Assembly: GCA_040383605.1 (NCBI GenBank)
Contig: JBEIDF010000094.1
Span: 1-12,761, forward strand
Reading direction: 5' to 3'
Length of the DNA: 12,761 nucleotides
From: M3007 sp040383605
GTDB taxonomy: Bacteria > Bacteroidota > Bacteroidia > Chitinophagales > Saprospiraceae
The position numbers and the translations under genes were made by a program. A model generated the notes under the pieces. It was not told where the DNA came from and ran no database searches. It worked only from the letters and a program-made list of their open reading frames with translations. This document shows, piece after piece, positions 1-7,023 of this stretch; position 1 is the stretch's first letter; every line of letters begins with the position of its first letter.

Positions 1-95
1 CAGGCGCCGGGTTCCGGGTTGGCCGGATAATTTTGTGCGGTTAAACCGGCGGCAACCAGGGAGAGACAAAACACAAAGAAGGGGGCAGAACGCAT
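1..95 (-). CDS. 5' end of a gene for an exported protein (partial)
   Basis: Reading leftward from an ATG at 95-93, 31 codons run open to the window edge, so most of the protein lies outside. The start is basic (Met-Arg) and is followed by a hydrophobic stretch (PFFVFCLSLVAAGL). A likely signal peptidase I site comes after Leu-Thr-Ala, about residue 20, leaving a mature N-terminus of Gln-Asn-Tyr-Pro. A Gln at +1 is common in Bacteroidota exports and recurs in both Skp proteins of this window. The following residues are Pro-rich (PANPEPGA). No Shine-Dalgarno sequence precedes the start, as is usual in this phylum. The family cannot be named from 31 residues; a periplasmic or outer-membrane protein is the safe inference. 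It is co-directional with ilvE but separated from it by 392 bases containing a strong hairpin, so it is probably transcribed separately. Confidence 0.7.
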   Translation of the reverse strand, partial: MRSAPFFVFCLSLVAAGLTAQNYPANPEPGA

Positions 96-360
96 GATAA
101 CGATTTAATTGAATTGGCGGATAATTGCCCAAACGCCTTTTCTGAAGCCTATTTTTCGCACAATCCCGTTTTTTTCATCCGAACGGCGCCGGAATAAAAA
201 CAGCGAATTAGAGAAAAATACCCGAACAGGGTTAAAGACGCAAGAGGACAAATAGCCACTTGTTTAAAAACTTGCGCGTAAAACTAACGACATTCATCAA
301 ACTCCCGCGCATGTTTTTAAAAAAATCGCCATTTTTTAATTTACGCTGCCTTTTTAGGGC

Positions 361-389
361 GGTTTTCCGGCAGTTTCTGCTGGCAAACC
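361..389. repeat. Imperfect inverted repeat (13-base arms)
   Basis: Arms 361-373 and 377-389 pair at 12 of 13 positions, including one G-T wobble and one mismatch, around a 3-base loop (TTT). On the + strand a T5 run follows after a few bases (about 393-399), so it could be a weak rightward terminator. No + strand gene precedes it, so a role is unclear. It may simply extend the structured 3' region of the ilvE transcript. Confidence 0.45.
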
Positions 390-429
390 GGCACTTTTTC
401 AGCCGCCATTGTTTTTGTCAAAAACACAT

Positions 430-464
430 TGGGGGATTTTTTGCGGTTGGCAAAAAATCCCCCA
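430..464 (-). terminator. Likely terminator of ilvE
   Basis: A perfect 15-base inverted repeat: TGGGGGATTTTTTGC (430-444) and its exact complement (450-464), with a 5-base loop. It starts 23 bases past the ilvE stop. On the minus strand the stem combines a G5/C5 block with A6/T6 tracts, and a T5 run follows a few bases further on. The symmetry means it could act in both directions. The position directly behind ilvE makes transcription termination the most likely role; 3'-end stabilisation is the alternative. Confidence 0.7.
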
Positions 465-487
465 GCAGGCGTCAGGCCGCATCCTTG

Positions 488-1600
488 TTATACGCCTACG
501 GCCTCCCGGCCCTGCGCCAGTTCCCACACACCGGAGTGGTCGCAGCTTTGGAGCCAGTGATGCTCGTCGGGCTCGAGGCCCATCCGGAGGCGGTTGATGT
601 ACTTTTTGAGGCGGGTGGCGATGGGGCGATTAACCTCGTCCACGGGCGGCAATTCGATTTTCCGATCGCGCCAGGTGATATCGCTGATATGGCTTACGAC
701 GGCGGCGGTGCCGGCGCCGAAGCACTCCTGGAGTTGCCCGCGTCCGGCGGCATCCATGATTTCCGCGATACTGAGCAGGCGATCTTCCGCCGTGTAGCCC
801 CATTCCTGAAGTAGATAGAGGAAGCTGTCGCGCGTGACCCCGCGCAGGATCGTACCCGTAGTGGTAGGCGTAATAACTTTGCCGTCAATTACGAAGAACA
901 GGTTCATGGTGCCTACTTCCTGCACGTACTTTTTTTCCACCGCATCCATCCACATCACCTGATCGAAGCCATTTGCTTTTGCGCGCACAGCCGGGAGCAG
1001 CGCGGCGCCATAGTTTCCGGCGCACTTGGCTTCCCCGGCGCCGCCTTGAGCAGCACGGGTAAACACCTCTTCCACCCAAAGTTTGACAGGTTTGGGGTAG
1101 TAGGGGCCTACCGGTCCGGTGAAGATAATAAATCGGTACGTATTGGAGGGCTGGACCCCGAAAACCTCGTCCATTGCCATCATCATCGGCCGGATATATA
1201 GCGCGTGGTCTTCCTTTTCGGGAATCCAGTCGCGATCCAAATCCACCAGCATTTTCAAGCCGGACATAAAGACTTCCTCGGGCACCGTTGGCATGCACAT
1301 GCGTTCAGCCGACAGATTAAAGCGGCGGGCGTGCATGTTGGCCCGGAAGAGCACTGGTTCGCCTTGTCGCTTGGTAGCCTTTAATCCCTCAAAAATACTT
1401 TGTCCGTAATGCAAGGCCAGATTGGACGGCGCGATTTCCATTTTCTGGAAAGGCTCGATCCGGGGATTAACCCATTTTTCGCCGTTGAAATCCATCACAA
1501 ACATGTGATCGGAAATTACACGGCCAAAGGGCAGGTTATCAAAATCAACTTCGGGCAGCCTGGTTTTGGCCGTCCGGTTAACAGAGATGGGAAAAGGCAT
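488..1600 (-). CDS. ilvE: Branched-chain amino-acid aminotransferase
   Basis: PLP-dependent fold-type IV aminotransferase that interconverts Leu, Ile and Val with their 2-oxo acids using glutamate/2-oxoglutarate; cytoplasmic. The product resembles the larger, eukaryote-like BCAT class (about 350-370 residues), with DFDNLPFG near the N-terminus and LHYGQSIFEGLKA. AKCAGNYGAAL carries the probable Schiff-base Lys (residue 192 from this start), followed by QVMWMD, EVGTMNLFFV and GAGTAAVVS. I chose the ATG at 1600 because family members begin just before the PISVNRTAKTRLPEVDF-like segment. An in-frame ATG at 1618 would add six residues, and both lie downstream of the promoter at 1643-1673. It is monocistronic in appearance, divergent from the fabD pair, and followed by a strong hairpin. 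No other ilv or leu genes are in view, so its place in synthesis or degradation cannot be read from context. Confidence 0.95.
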   Translation of the reverse strand: MPFPISVNRTAKTRLPEVDFDNLPFGRVISDHMFVMDFNGEKWVNPRIEPFQKMEIAPSNLALHYGQSIFEGLKATKRQGEPVLFRANMHARRFNLSAERMCMPTVPEEVFMSGLKMLVDLDRDWIPEKEDHALYIRPMMMAMDEVFGVQPSNTYRFIIFTGPVGPYYPKPVKLWVEEVFTRAAQGGAGEAKCAGNYGAALLPAVRAKANGFDQVMWMDAVEKKYVQEVGTMNLFFVIDGKVITPTTTGTILRGVTRDSFLYLLQEWGYTAEDRLLSIAEIMDAAGRGQLQECFGAGTAAVVSHISDITWRDRKIELPPVDEVNRPIATRLKKYINRLRMGLEPDEHHWLQSCDHSGVWELAQGREAVGV

Positions 1601-1642
1601 GGCGACTGATTTTAGCATGAACAGCGGTTACCGAAATAATTG

Positions 1643-1673
1643 CAAAGGTAGCGATTTTTATCTTTCAGACAAA
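1643..1673 (-). promoter_or_regulatory. ilvE promoter, Bacteroidota type
   Basis: On the minus strand a TTTG (-33 element, 1670-1673) is followed after exactly 19 bases by TACCTTTG (-7 element, 1643-1650). This matches the TTTG-N19-TAnnTTTG consensus of Bacteroidota sigma-70 promoters. The expected transcript start, about 1636, gives a leader of roughly 18-36 bases to either candidate ilvE start. Confidence 0.75.
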
Positions 1674-1680
1674 AATTTTA

Positions 1681-1711
1681 TTTGATTTGCAAAATAGATA
1701 AATTACATTTT
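1681..1711 (+). promoter_or_regulatory. Candidate promoter for the 148-aa gene and fabD
   Basis: TTTG (1681-1684), 19 bases, then TACATTTT (1704-1711), one base off the TAnnTTTG consensus. It is divergent from the ilvE promoter only about 8 bases away and would give a leader of about 95 bases. A second -7-like box, TAATTTCG (1802-1809), lies just 4 bases before the ATG and would instead give a leaderless transcript. I cannot decide between them by eye. Confidence 0.4.
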
Positions 1712-1813
1712 CAAAACTATATTTTATAAAGCAACGCTTTTTTTAGTATTGATATTGAAATTTAAAAATCGGTTTTCCATCGTAAATATCGCAGAACGCC
1801 GTAATTTCGCGGC

Positions 1814-2260
1814 ATGTTTGGCGAAAAAGATTTACTATTTCCTGTTGCCGAACCATCTCTGCCGGAGATGGGTTCCGGCGGATTTGCGCGCCGCATCGCG
1901 GTTTTTGCCAACCTGGAGCCCACGGGCACAGCGCACACTGCGTATTTGGATAAGATTCTCCAGGCTGCAAAAATACAATTAGGGCAGGATACTTTTTTTG
2001 CCGGATTGCCGGCGGAAGCCTGCGTTCCGATTGCGCCATTTTTGAAAGTCAAACAACCGGAAACCGTTTTGGTTTTCGGCCTGCGTCCAAATAACCTTTG
2101 TCTGGCGTTCCAACCCCCGTTGTACCAACCGCTCGATTTTTACGGTCTCACCTGGCTGTGGTCGGACGCGCTGGGTGTGCTGGAAAACGACAAAGACAAA
2201 AAGATGAAGCTTTGGACGGCCCTGCAACTGCTTTTTCTGCAGCCGCAGCGCAGTTATTGA
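1814..2260 (+). CDS. Conserved-looking hypothetical protein, possible HolD (psi)-like
   Basis: A 148-residue soluble protein with no signal peptide or membrane segment; not confidently recognised. It has a compact alpha/beta pattern: a strand (RIAVFANL, about 27-34), a helix (TAYLDKILQAAKI, 42-54), a central strand ending in Gly (ETVLVFGL, 83-90), then WSDALGVLENDKDKKMKLWTALQLLF near the C-terminus in two pieces (116-141). This order (strand, helix, strand with Gly, short helix, K-x-LW helix) resembles the psi subunit of DNA polymerase III (HolD) and small uracil-glycosylase-like folds. That is an inference from layout, not from an alignment. The start at 1814 is the first ATG; Met19 is the alternative. 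The stop is 35 bases before fabD, so the two probably share a transcript, although no functional link to fatty-acid synthesis is evident. Confidence 0.75.
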   Translation: MFGEKDLLFPVAEPSLPEMGSGGFARRIAVFANLEPTGTAHTAYLDKILQAAKIQLGQDTFFAGLPAEACVPIAPFLKVKQPETVLVFGLRPNNLCLAFQPPLYQPLDFYGLTWLWSDALGVLENDKDKKMKLWTALQLLFLQPQRSY

Positions 2261-2295
2261 ACAAGAATTCCTAATTTTCATTCAAAACAGACATC

Positions 2296-3177
2296 ATGAC
2301 TGCATACGTTTTTCCCGGACAAGGCGCCCAGTTCGAAGGCATGGGCAAAACGCTGTACGAAACCAACGAACAGGCGCGCGATCTGTTCGAACAAGCCAAC
2401 GAACTGCTGGGTTGGCGCATCACGGACGTGATGTTCAACGGCACGAAAGAAGAACTCACCCAAACAAAGGTTACCCAGCCGGCGCTGTACCTGGAGGGCA
2501 TCATCCGCGCCAAGATCGCGGGGGAGCAATTCAAACCGGACGCGGTGGCGGGGCACTCGCTCGGCGAATTCACCGCCCTTGCGGCAGCGGGTGCACTTTC
2601 GTTCGAAGACGCGCTGTTGCTCGTGCAAAAACGCGCTTTTGCTATGCAAAAGGCCTGTGAATTGACGGAAAGCACCATGGCAGCCGTGCTGGGCCTCGAA
2701 GACGAAGCGGTGGAAAAGATTCTGTCCGACATCCAGGGCGAGGTGGTCGTCGCCGCCAATTTCAACTCCCCCGGTCAATTGGTAATCTCCGGCTCGAAAA
2801 CCGGCATCGAAGTCGCGATGCAACGACTCACGGAGGCCGGCGCCAAACGCGTCGTGCCGCTGGCCGTCGGCGGCGCCTTTCACTCGCCGCTGATGCAACC
2901 CGCGCAAGACGAACTGGCCGAGGCGATCAATCATACGAATTTCCGCAAACCAGTCTGCCCAATCTACCAAAACGTGCACGCCCGCCCGGAAACCGATCCG
3001 GAAGCCATCCGCCAAAACCTGATCGCGCAACTCACGTCGCCGGTACGCTGGACGCAAACGGTGGAAAATATGATCGCCGATGGCGTCACGTTGTTCATAG
3101 AGGTCGGCGGCGCCGGCGGGGTGCTGCGCGGACTGATCCGCCGAATTCATAAAGACGCCGCCACGGAGGCGCTCTGA
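2296..3177 (+). CDS. fabD: Malonyl-CoA:ACP transacylase
   Basis: Transfers the malonyl group from malonyl-CoA to the phosphopantetheine arm of acyl carrier protein, supplying the extender unit for type II fatty-acid synthesis in the cytoplasm. The 293-residue length is typical. Motifs in order: FPGQGAQ (6-12, oxyanion-hole Gln); GHSLGEF (86-92) with nucleophile Ser88; QKRAFAMQ with Arg113, the malonyl-carboxylate binder; and AFHSPLM with catalytic His196. The C-terminal glycine loop reads EVGGAGGVLRGL (about 269-280) where most relatives have EVGPGKVL-GL, one residue longer and lacking the Pro. It begins 35 bases after the upstream 148-residue gene and is probably co-transcribed with it. A 133-base AT-rich gap separates it from yqgE. 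The long open frame on the opposite strand here is a composition artefact. Confidence 0.96.
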   Translation: MTAYVFPGQGAQFEGMGKTLYETNEQARDLFEQANELLGWRITDVMFNGTKEELTQTKVTQPALYLEGIIRAKIAGEQFKPDAVAGHSLGEFTALAAAGALSFEDALLLVQKRAFAMQKACELTESTMAAVLGLEDEAVEKILSDIQGEVVVAANFNSPGQLVISGSKTGIEVAMQRLTEAGAKRVVPLAVGGAFHSPLMQPAQDELAEAINHTNFRKPVCPIYQNVHARPETDPEAIRQNLIAQLTSPVRWTQTVENMIADGVTLFIEVGGAGGVLRGLIRRIHKDAATEAL

Positions 3178-3310
3178 TCCGTGTTTTTCGGCCGCATCCC
3201 TGTTGGTTTTTGTCAAATTACATCTTTTTTTATAAAATATTCGCATCCTATTACTTTTTGGCTGTATATTCGTTTCGCCGAGCAACACGTCATTCATTAC
3301 TACCCTCGCC

Positions 3311-3871
3311 ATGCGCACGAATAGTAAAGTAAAAAGTGGACAAATTCTTCTTGCAGAGCCTTTTATGCAAGACCCTTACTTCCGGCGGGGCGTAATCCTG
3401 CTCTGCGAGCACAACGCCCACGGCAGCTTGGGTTTTATCCTCAATAAAAGTATTGACATGGGCGTAAATGAGCTGATGAGCGATTTTCCGCCGATCAATA
3501 CGGAGGTGTTCTACGGCGGCCCGGTGCAAACGGATACACTGCACTATGTGCATAATGTCGGGGATTTGCTGGAGGACAGCGTCCAGGTGTCAGAGGGAAT
3601 CTGGTGGGGCGGCGATTTTGAAAAACTTAAGTTTTTGATCCAGTCAGAATTGATTTTGCCGCGAAACATCCGATTCTTTGTCGGCTATTCGGGCTGGTCG
3701 GGCGGACAATTGGAGGAAGAATTGGACACCGGCTCCTGGGTCGTGACGGATGCAAACACCAATTATATATTCAAAGCGCCCTATCAGCGGCTTTGGAGCC
3801 AGGTGATGGCGCATAAAGGCAATACCTATGAGGTGATCGCAGAATTGCCGGAACAGATGAGCTGGAATTAG
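3311..3871 (+). CDS. YqgE/AlgH family protein (DUF179)
   Basis: A 186-residue cytoplasmic protein of the YqgE/AlgH family, found widely in bacteria. Its biochemical role is not settled; AlgH was named from an alginate-regulation phenotype in Pseudomonas. Family signatures are plain: GQILLAEPFMQDPYFRRGVILL (10-31, in two stretches), GSLGFILNK (38-46), YGGPV (68-72), WWGGDFEKL (98-106) and FVGYSGWSGGQLEEEL (123-138), followed by a conserved Trp (142). Length is normal. The start ATG is the first Met before the conserved N-terminal block. Upstream lies 133 bases of AT-rich DNA; TATATTCG at 3265-3272 is a weak -7 candidate, but no properly spaced -33 element accompanies it. It may be transcribed with fabD or alone. 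It is convergent with the alpha-galactosidase gene, 69 bases between stops, with no convincing terminator seen there. Confidence 0.93.
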   Translation: MRTNSKVKSGQILLAEPFMQDPYFRRGVILLCEHNAHGSLGFILNKSIDMGVNELMSDFPPINTEVFYGGPVQTDTLHYVHNVGDLLEDSVQVSEGIWWGGDFEKLKFLIQSELILPRNIRFFVGYSGWSGGQLEEELDTGSWVVTDANTNYIFKAPYQRLWSQVMAHKGNTYEVIAELPEQMSWN

Positions 3872-3940
3872 ACGCTGCCCAAGGCTTGTTTACAGCCAAT
3901 TATTGCGATATTTCCTATTTTGGTTAGCCCACAAAGATGT

Positions 3941-5656
3941 CTAATTGCCCACAATAATCGTCTCAAACGGTCGCAACCGCCCGCTCCCCACGGAGGCATC
4001 GTAAAAATCGCGCGTTCGGGCCGTCAAATTCACAAACGCCCTGCAAGACAAGCCGTCTTTCCAAAAGGCAATCTGATACAGATCCGCGGCGATTGCTAAT
4101 ACGCCGCGCACGGCGGCGCCCTGCCACGACAAGGCTTCGCGCAACTTCGCTTTCTGAAGGTCGCCGTACGCGCCCACATCGTCCGAGGTAAACAACAAAT
4201 TGCCCAACAAGGCATTGACGGTGAGCAGGGTGTGCTGCTGGTCGGCGTTCAATTTTTGGTGATCCTGCCGGAGAAAAAACACATCCGGATCGCTGTGAAA
4301 CACGCACCCATCCAGCGCCCAGCGGTTGAGGGTGGAGCGCAACGCGACATCCGCGCCGATCCGCTCGCGAAACTGAAGCAAGGTGAGCAAGGGATGTCGC
4401 CAGGCAGTGTGCACATCCCCGCTAACCCGGCAATAGTCCACCAAGCCAAACGCGGCGCCCAAGGGTACGCCGCAAGCCAGGATTTTACAATCCCCCGCCA
4501 TTTGGCGCAAAAATATCATCGCATCGTGCAACACCTGTCCGCGGGTTTTTCCGGGCGGGGGCGCCAAGGCCACAGCGAAAAGGAAGTCCAGTTTGAGCAG
4601 CGCATATCCCCAACGCTCCGTTGCCTGATGAAATACACCGGCGAGGTATTCCTGCACGCCGGGGCGATAAAAATCCAGCGCGTGGTACCAACCGCCCCAC
4701 AGCGGGTTCCAACCCGCCCGCAGCGGCTTCCCGTCAGGCCCTTGGAGCAGCCAGTCCGGGTGTTTTTTCGCCGTTTCGGACTGCGCAGCCGCTACAAATG
4801 GCGCGAGCCAGAGCCCAGGCTGCAGGCCGGCCGCGCGAATCCTGCCGGACAGGGCGCCCATGCCCCCCGGGAAGGCCGGTTTTACGGAGAACCAGTCGCC
4901 CACGGCCGTTTGCCACCCGTCGTCTATCTGAAACCAGGAAAACGGCAATCCGCTCTGCTGCACGCCCGCCAGGTTGTGGTGAATGACCGCCTCGTCAATG
5001 CGGTTAAAATGCCGGTACCAACTGGTCCAACCCAGCGCCGGCTGCGCCGGCCCCGGCCGGCATTCCAGCAAGTCCGCATACCGGTTCATCATCTCCGACT
5101 GCCCGCCCCGGCCAACCCAAATATCCAGCGCAGGGAAAGAATGGGTCAGCAGCAATCCGTCCATATCCTTGCGGACGCGCAGAACCCCTGCCGCCGCATC
5201 GTACAAAAACAGGGTCATGCCCGTGCGTTCATTCAAGGAACCCAAAAACCACGGCGATTGCCCGGCTTGGACCACCGTGTACGTCCACGAATGCACAAAA
5301 CCTTTTCCCCTCGGAATACCCGGAATATGCTCGTCGCCATATAACCCCATCAACGGCCGGGCCGGCGCGCGCATAGTCGCAACCGGCTGGTCGGCAGCAC
5401 GGACGCGGGTTTCGCTCCACGACTGCCAGCCGTTGGCCAACATCTGCACAGACTGCCGCGCCGGCAATTCAAATACCAACTCCAGCCGCCGCACGGTCAA
5501 ATCCTGCTTCGGATGCAGGTATAATTGATAGCGGACGCCCCCCGCCACATTTTCCACGCGAAAATCCGCGTGGTAGGCGTCAAAGAATGTATGTTTGCCC
5601 GGAGGAAGCAGGTCGGACTGGCCGGCGTGTTCGAAAGTGGCGGTACGAAAAATCAT
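3941..5656 (-). CDS. GH36 alpha-galactosidase (melibiase family)
   Basis: Retaining glycoside hydrolase of family 36, probably cleaving terminal alpha-1,6-galactosyl residues (melibiose or raffinose type); alpha-N-acetylgalactosaminidase is an alternative. The 571-residue length resembles compact single-chain enzymes such as the Thermotoga maritima one, rather than the 700-residue class. An N-terminal beta-sandwich (about 1-200) includes NGWQSWSET. The TIM barrel begins near LGWTSWYRHF (208-217) and QIDDGW (243-248). LLKLDF carries the probable nucleophile Asp357, RVSGDVH the probable acid/base Asp414, and FHSDPDVFFLR lies further on. A short C-terminal beta domain closes the protein. There is no signal peptide, so it should act on imported oligosaccharides in the cytoplasm. 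No sugar transporter, SusCD pair or regulator is nearby. It is divergent from the methyltransferase gene (110 bases) and convergent with yqgE. Confidence 0.92.
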   Translation of the reverse strand: MIFRTATFEHAGQSDLLPPGKHTFFDAYHADFRVENVAGGVRYQLYLHPKQDLTVRRLELVFELPARQSVQMLANGWQSWSETRVRAADQPVATMRAPARPLMGLYGDEHIPGIPRGKGFVHSWTYTVVQAGQSPWFLGSLNERTGMTLFLYDAAAGVLRVRKDMDGLLLTHSFPALDIWVGRGGQSEMMNRYADLLECRPGPAQPALGWTSWYRHFNRIDEAVIHHNLAGVQQSGLPFSWFQIDDGWQTAVGDWFSVKPAFPGGMGALSGRIRAAGLQPGLWLAPFVAAAQSETAKKHPDWLLQGPDGKPLRAGWNPLWGGWYHALDFYRPGVQEYLAGVFHQATERWGYALLKLDFLFAVALAPPPGKTRGQVLHDAMIFLRQMAGDCKILACGVPLGAAFGLVDYCRVSGDVHTAWRHPLLTLLQFRERIGADVALRSTLNRWALDGCVFHSDPDVFFLRQDHQKLNADQQHTLLTVNALLGNLLFTSDDVGAYGDLQKAKLREALSWQGAAVRGVLAIAADLYQIAFWKDGLSCRAFVNLTARTRDFYDASVGSGRLRPFETIIVGN

Positions 5657-5741
5657 CTCGACAGCAAAAAGGTTTGCAGAGCGACCCGGGTGCGCGCGCC
5701 TGCGCGTACCCCTGAAATTAAAATACGAATCATTCTGACGG

Positions 5742-5775
5742 CAAATATATCTTTAAACGCGCGATTATGCCCAAA
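5742..5775 (-). promoter_or_regulatory. Candidate promoter for the GH36 gene, overlapping a + strand -7 box
   Basis: On the minus strand TATATTTG (5742-5749) matches TAnnTTTG, with a TTTG 22 bases upstream (5772-5775), slightly long spacing. It would give a leader of about 80 bases for the alpha-galactosidase. On the + strand TATCTTTA (5748-5755) overlaps it and sits only 11 bases before the methyltransferase ATG, so the two transcription starts may compete. The + box lacks a visible -33 partner. Confidence 0.4.
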
Positions 5776-7023
5776 AAAGAACTGGATTTCCAAAGCACCC
5801 TCCGCCCTTTGCTGGTGCGCGCAGTCGCGCAAGCACTGTTCCAGATATTTCAAGAGGGGCGGTATGCCGACAAGGTGATCGAGCAAACGCTCCGCCAAAA
5901 CCCGAAGGCCGGCAGCCGCGACCGGGCGTTCATCGCCGAACTCTGTTATGAAGTGGTGCGAAACTACCGTTTGTACACTGAAATCCTGGGGCACAACCCG
6001 GAATCCGAAACCGATTTCTGGAAAATGGCCGCCATCCACCTGGTTTTACAGGGAAAATCGCTGCCCGACTGGCAGGAGTTCCGTGGCCTGGACGCAGAGC
6101 AGATCCGGCCGCAGGCCGCTGCGCTGAGCGCGCAACGCGCCTTGCAGTACAGCATACCCGACTGGCTCGACACGCTCGGCGAACAGGAACTCGGCGAACG
6201 CTGGCCGCTCACAGCCGCCTGGCTCAACAAACCGGCCCAGGTGGTGCTGCGCGCAAACCGACTCAAAACGGATCGCGAGCGCTTGCAAAAAAAACTCCTC
6301 GAAGAAGGCGTGGAAACGCAACCCTGCGGCGAGGCCGACGCGCTCGTGCTGCCCCAGCGCCGGAATGTCTTCCAAACCAAGGCCTTCCAGGACGGCTGGT
6401 TCGAAGTCCAGGACTATAGCAGCCAATTGGTGGCGCCCCTGCTGGCGCCCGAACCCGGCATGCGCGTTGTGGATGCCTGCGCAGGCGGCGGCGGCAAAAC
6501 CCTGCACCTCGCCGCACTTATGCAAAGCAAAGGCCAACTGATCGCGCTGGATACCCTCGAGTGGAAACTGGAGGCGCTGAAAAAACGCGCCCGCCGGGCC
6601 GGCGCCTCGAATATCGAGACCCGCGTGATTGAAAATAGCAAGGTAATCAAACGTTTACACGGATCGGCAGATCGGCTGCTGCTGGATGTGCCCTGCAGCG
6701 GACTCGGCGTCCTGCGCCGAAACCCAGACTCGAAGTGGAAACTCAGTCCGGCGCAAATTGAACAACTGCGCGCCACGCAACAGGACATCCTGCAGCGCTA
6801 CAGTCCGATCGTCCGACCCGGCGGCCGGATGGTCTATGCCACCTGTAGCATTCTGCCTTCTGAAAATGAAATGCAGGTGGCGACTTTTCTGGCCAGCGAG
6901 GCCGGAAAAGATTTTCGCCTGCTGGAGGAGCGGCGTATTCTGCCGCAGGACGCCGGCTTCGACGGATTTTACATTGCGCTGCTGGAAAGGCGCACCGCGC
7001 CTTCGGATACCTCAAACAGCTGA
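5767..7023 (+). CDS. RsmB/NOL1/NOP2-family rRNA (cytosine-C5) methyltransferase
   Basis: SAM-dependent RNA m5C methyltransferase; the best guess for substrate is 16S rRNA (RsmB-like), though related enzymes act on other rRNA or tRNA sites. Residues 1 to about 150 form a helical N-terminal region with SRDRAFIAELCYEVVRNY (50-67), as in RsmB. The catalytic domain shows SAM motif I DACAGGGGKT (236-245), where many relatives have DACAAPGGKT; LDVPCSGLGVLRRNPD (306-321) with Cys310; and YATCSILPSENE (357-368) with Cys360. The two cysteines are the product-release and nucleophile pair of this superfamily. At 418 residues it is near the usual size. The ATG at 5767 follows closely on a -7-like box, so the transcript may have a very short leader. 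The last 55 bases overlap, antisense, the end of recF. Confidence 0.9.
   Translation: MPKKELDFQSTLRPLLVRAVAQALFQIFQEGRYADKVIEQTLRQNPKAGSRDRAFIAELCYEVVRNYRLYTEILGHNPESETDFWKMAAIHLVLQGKSLPDWQEFRGLDAEQIRPQAAALSAQRALQYSIPDWLDTLGEQELGERWPLTAAWLNKPAQVVLRANRLKTDRERLQKKLLEEGVETQPCGEADALVLPQRRNVFQTKAFQDGWFEVQDYSSQLVAPLLAPEPGMRVVDACAGGGGKTLHLAALMQSKGQLIALDTLEWKLEALKKRARRAGASNIETRVIENSKVIKRLHGSADRLLLDVPCSGLGVLRRNPDSKWKLSPAQIEQLRATQQDILQRYSPIVRPGGRMVYATCSILPSENEMQVATFLASEAGKDFRLLEERRILPQDAGFDGFYIALLERRTAPSDTSNS

Larger units (their letters stand above)
96..487. other. Intergenic region with two hairpins, no gene
   Basis: This stretch lies between the start of the exported-protein gene and the ilvE stop. 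It is AT-rich with many T and A runs. Reading frames here either continue as antisense shadows of ilvE or show no protein-like composition. It holds two inverted repeats (361-389 and 430-464), listed separately. I see no clear TAnnTTTG promoter for the leftward partial gene. Confidence 0.6.

Noticed and set aside
260..814. A 184-codon + strand frame crossing the gap and the end of ilvE
   Set aside because: The second half is the antisense of ilvE; the first half is translated AT-rich intergenic DNA including the hairpins, with no plausible protein pattern.
3205..3272. A promoter for yqgE in the T-rich gap after fabD
   Set aside because: TTTTTG and TATATTCG or TACTTTTTG pieces are present, but none have the right spacing or an exact -7 box.
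2278..3318. A 346-codon open frame on the minus strand opposite fabD
   Set aside because: It is antisense to a gene with intact catalytic motifs; the product is low-complexity, rich in Arg, His, Phe and Gly, with no domain pattern. GC-rich third positions keep the opposite strand open.
3872..3940. A terminator between yqgE and the GH36 gene
   Set aside because: Only a 4-base stem (GGCT/AGCC) without a T-run is visible.
4232..5344. A 370-codon + strand frame inside the GH36 gene
   Set aside because: Antisense shadow rich in Arg, Pro, Gln and Ala with no recognisable motif, fully inside a well-supported gene.
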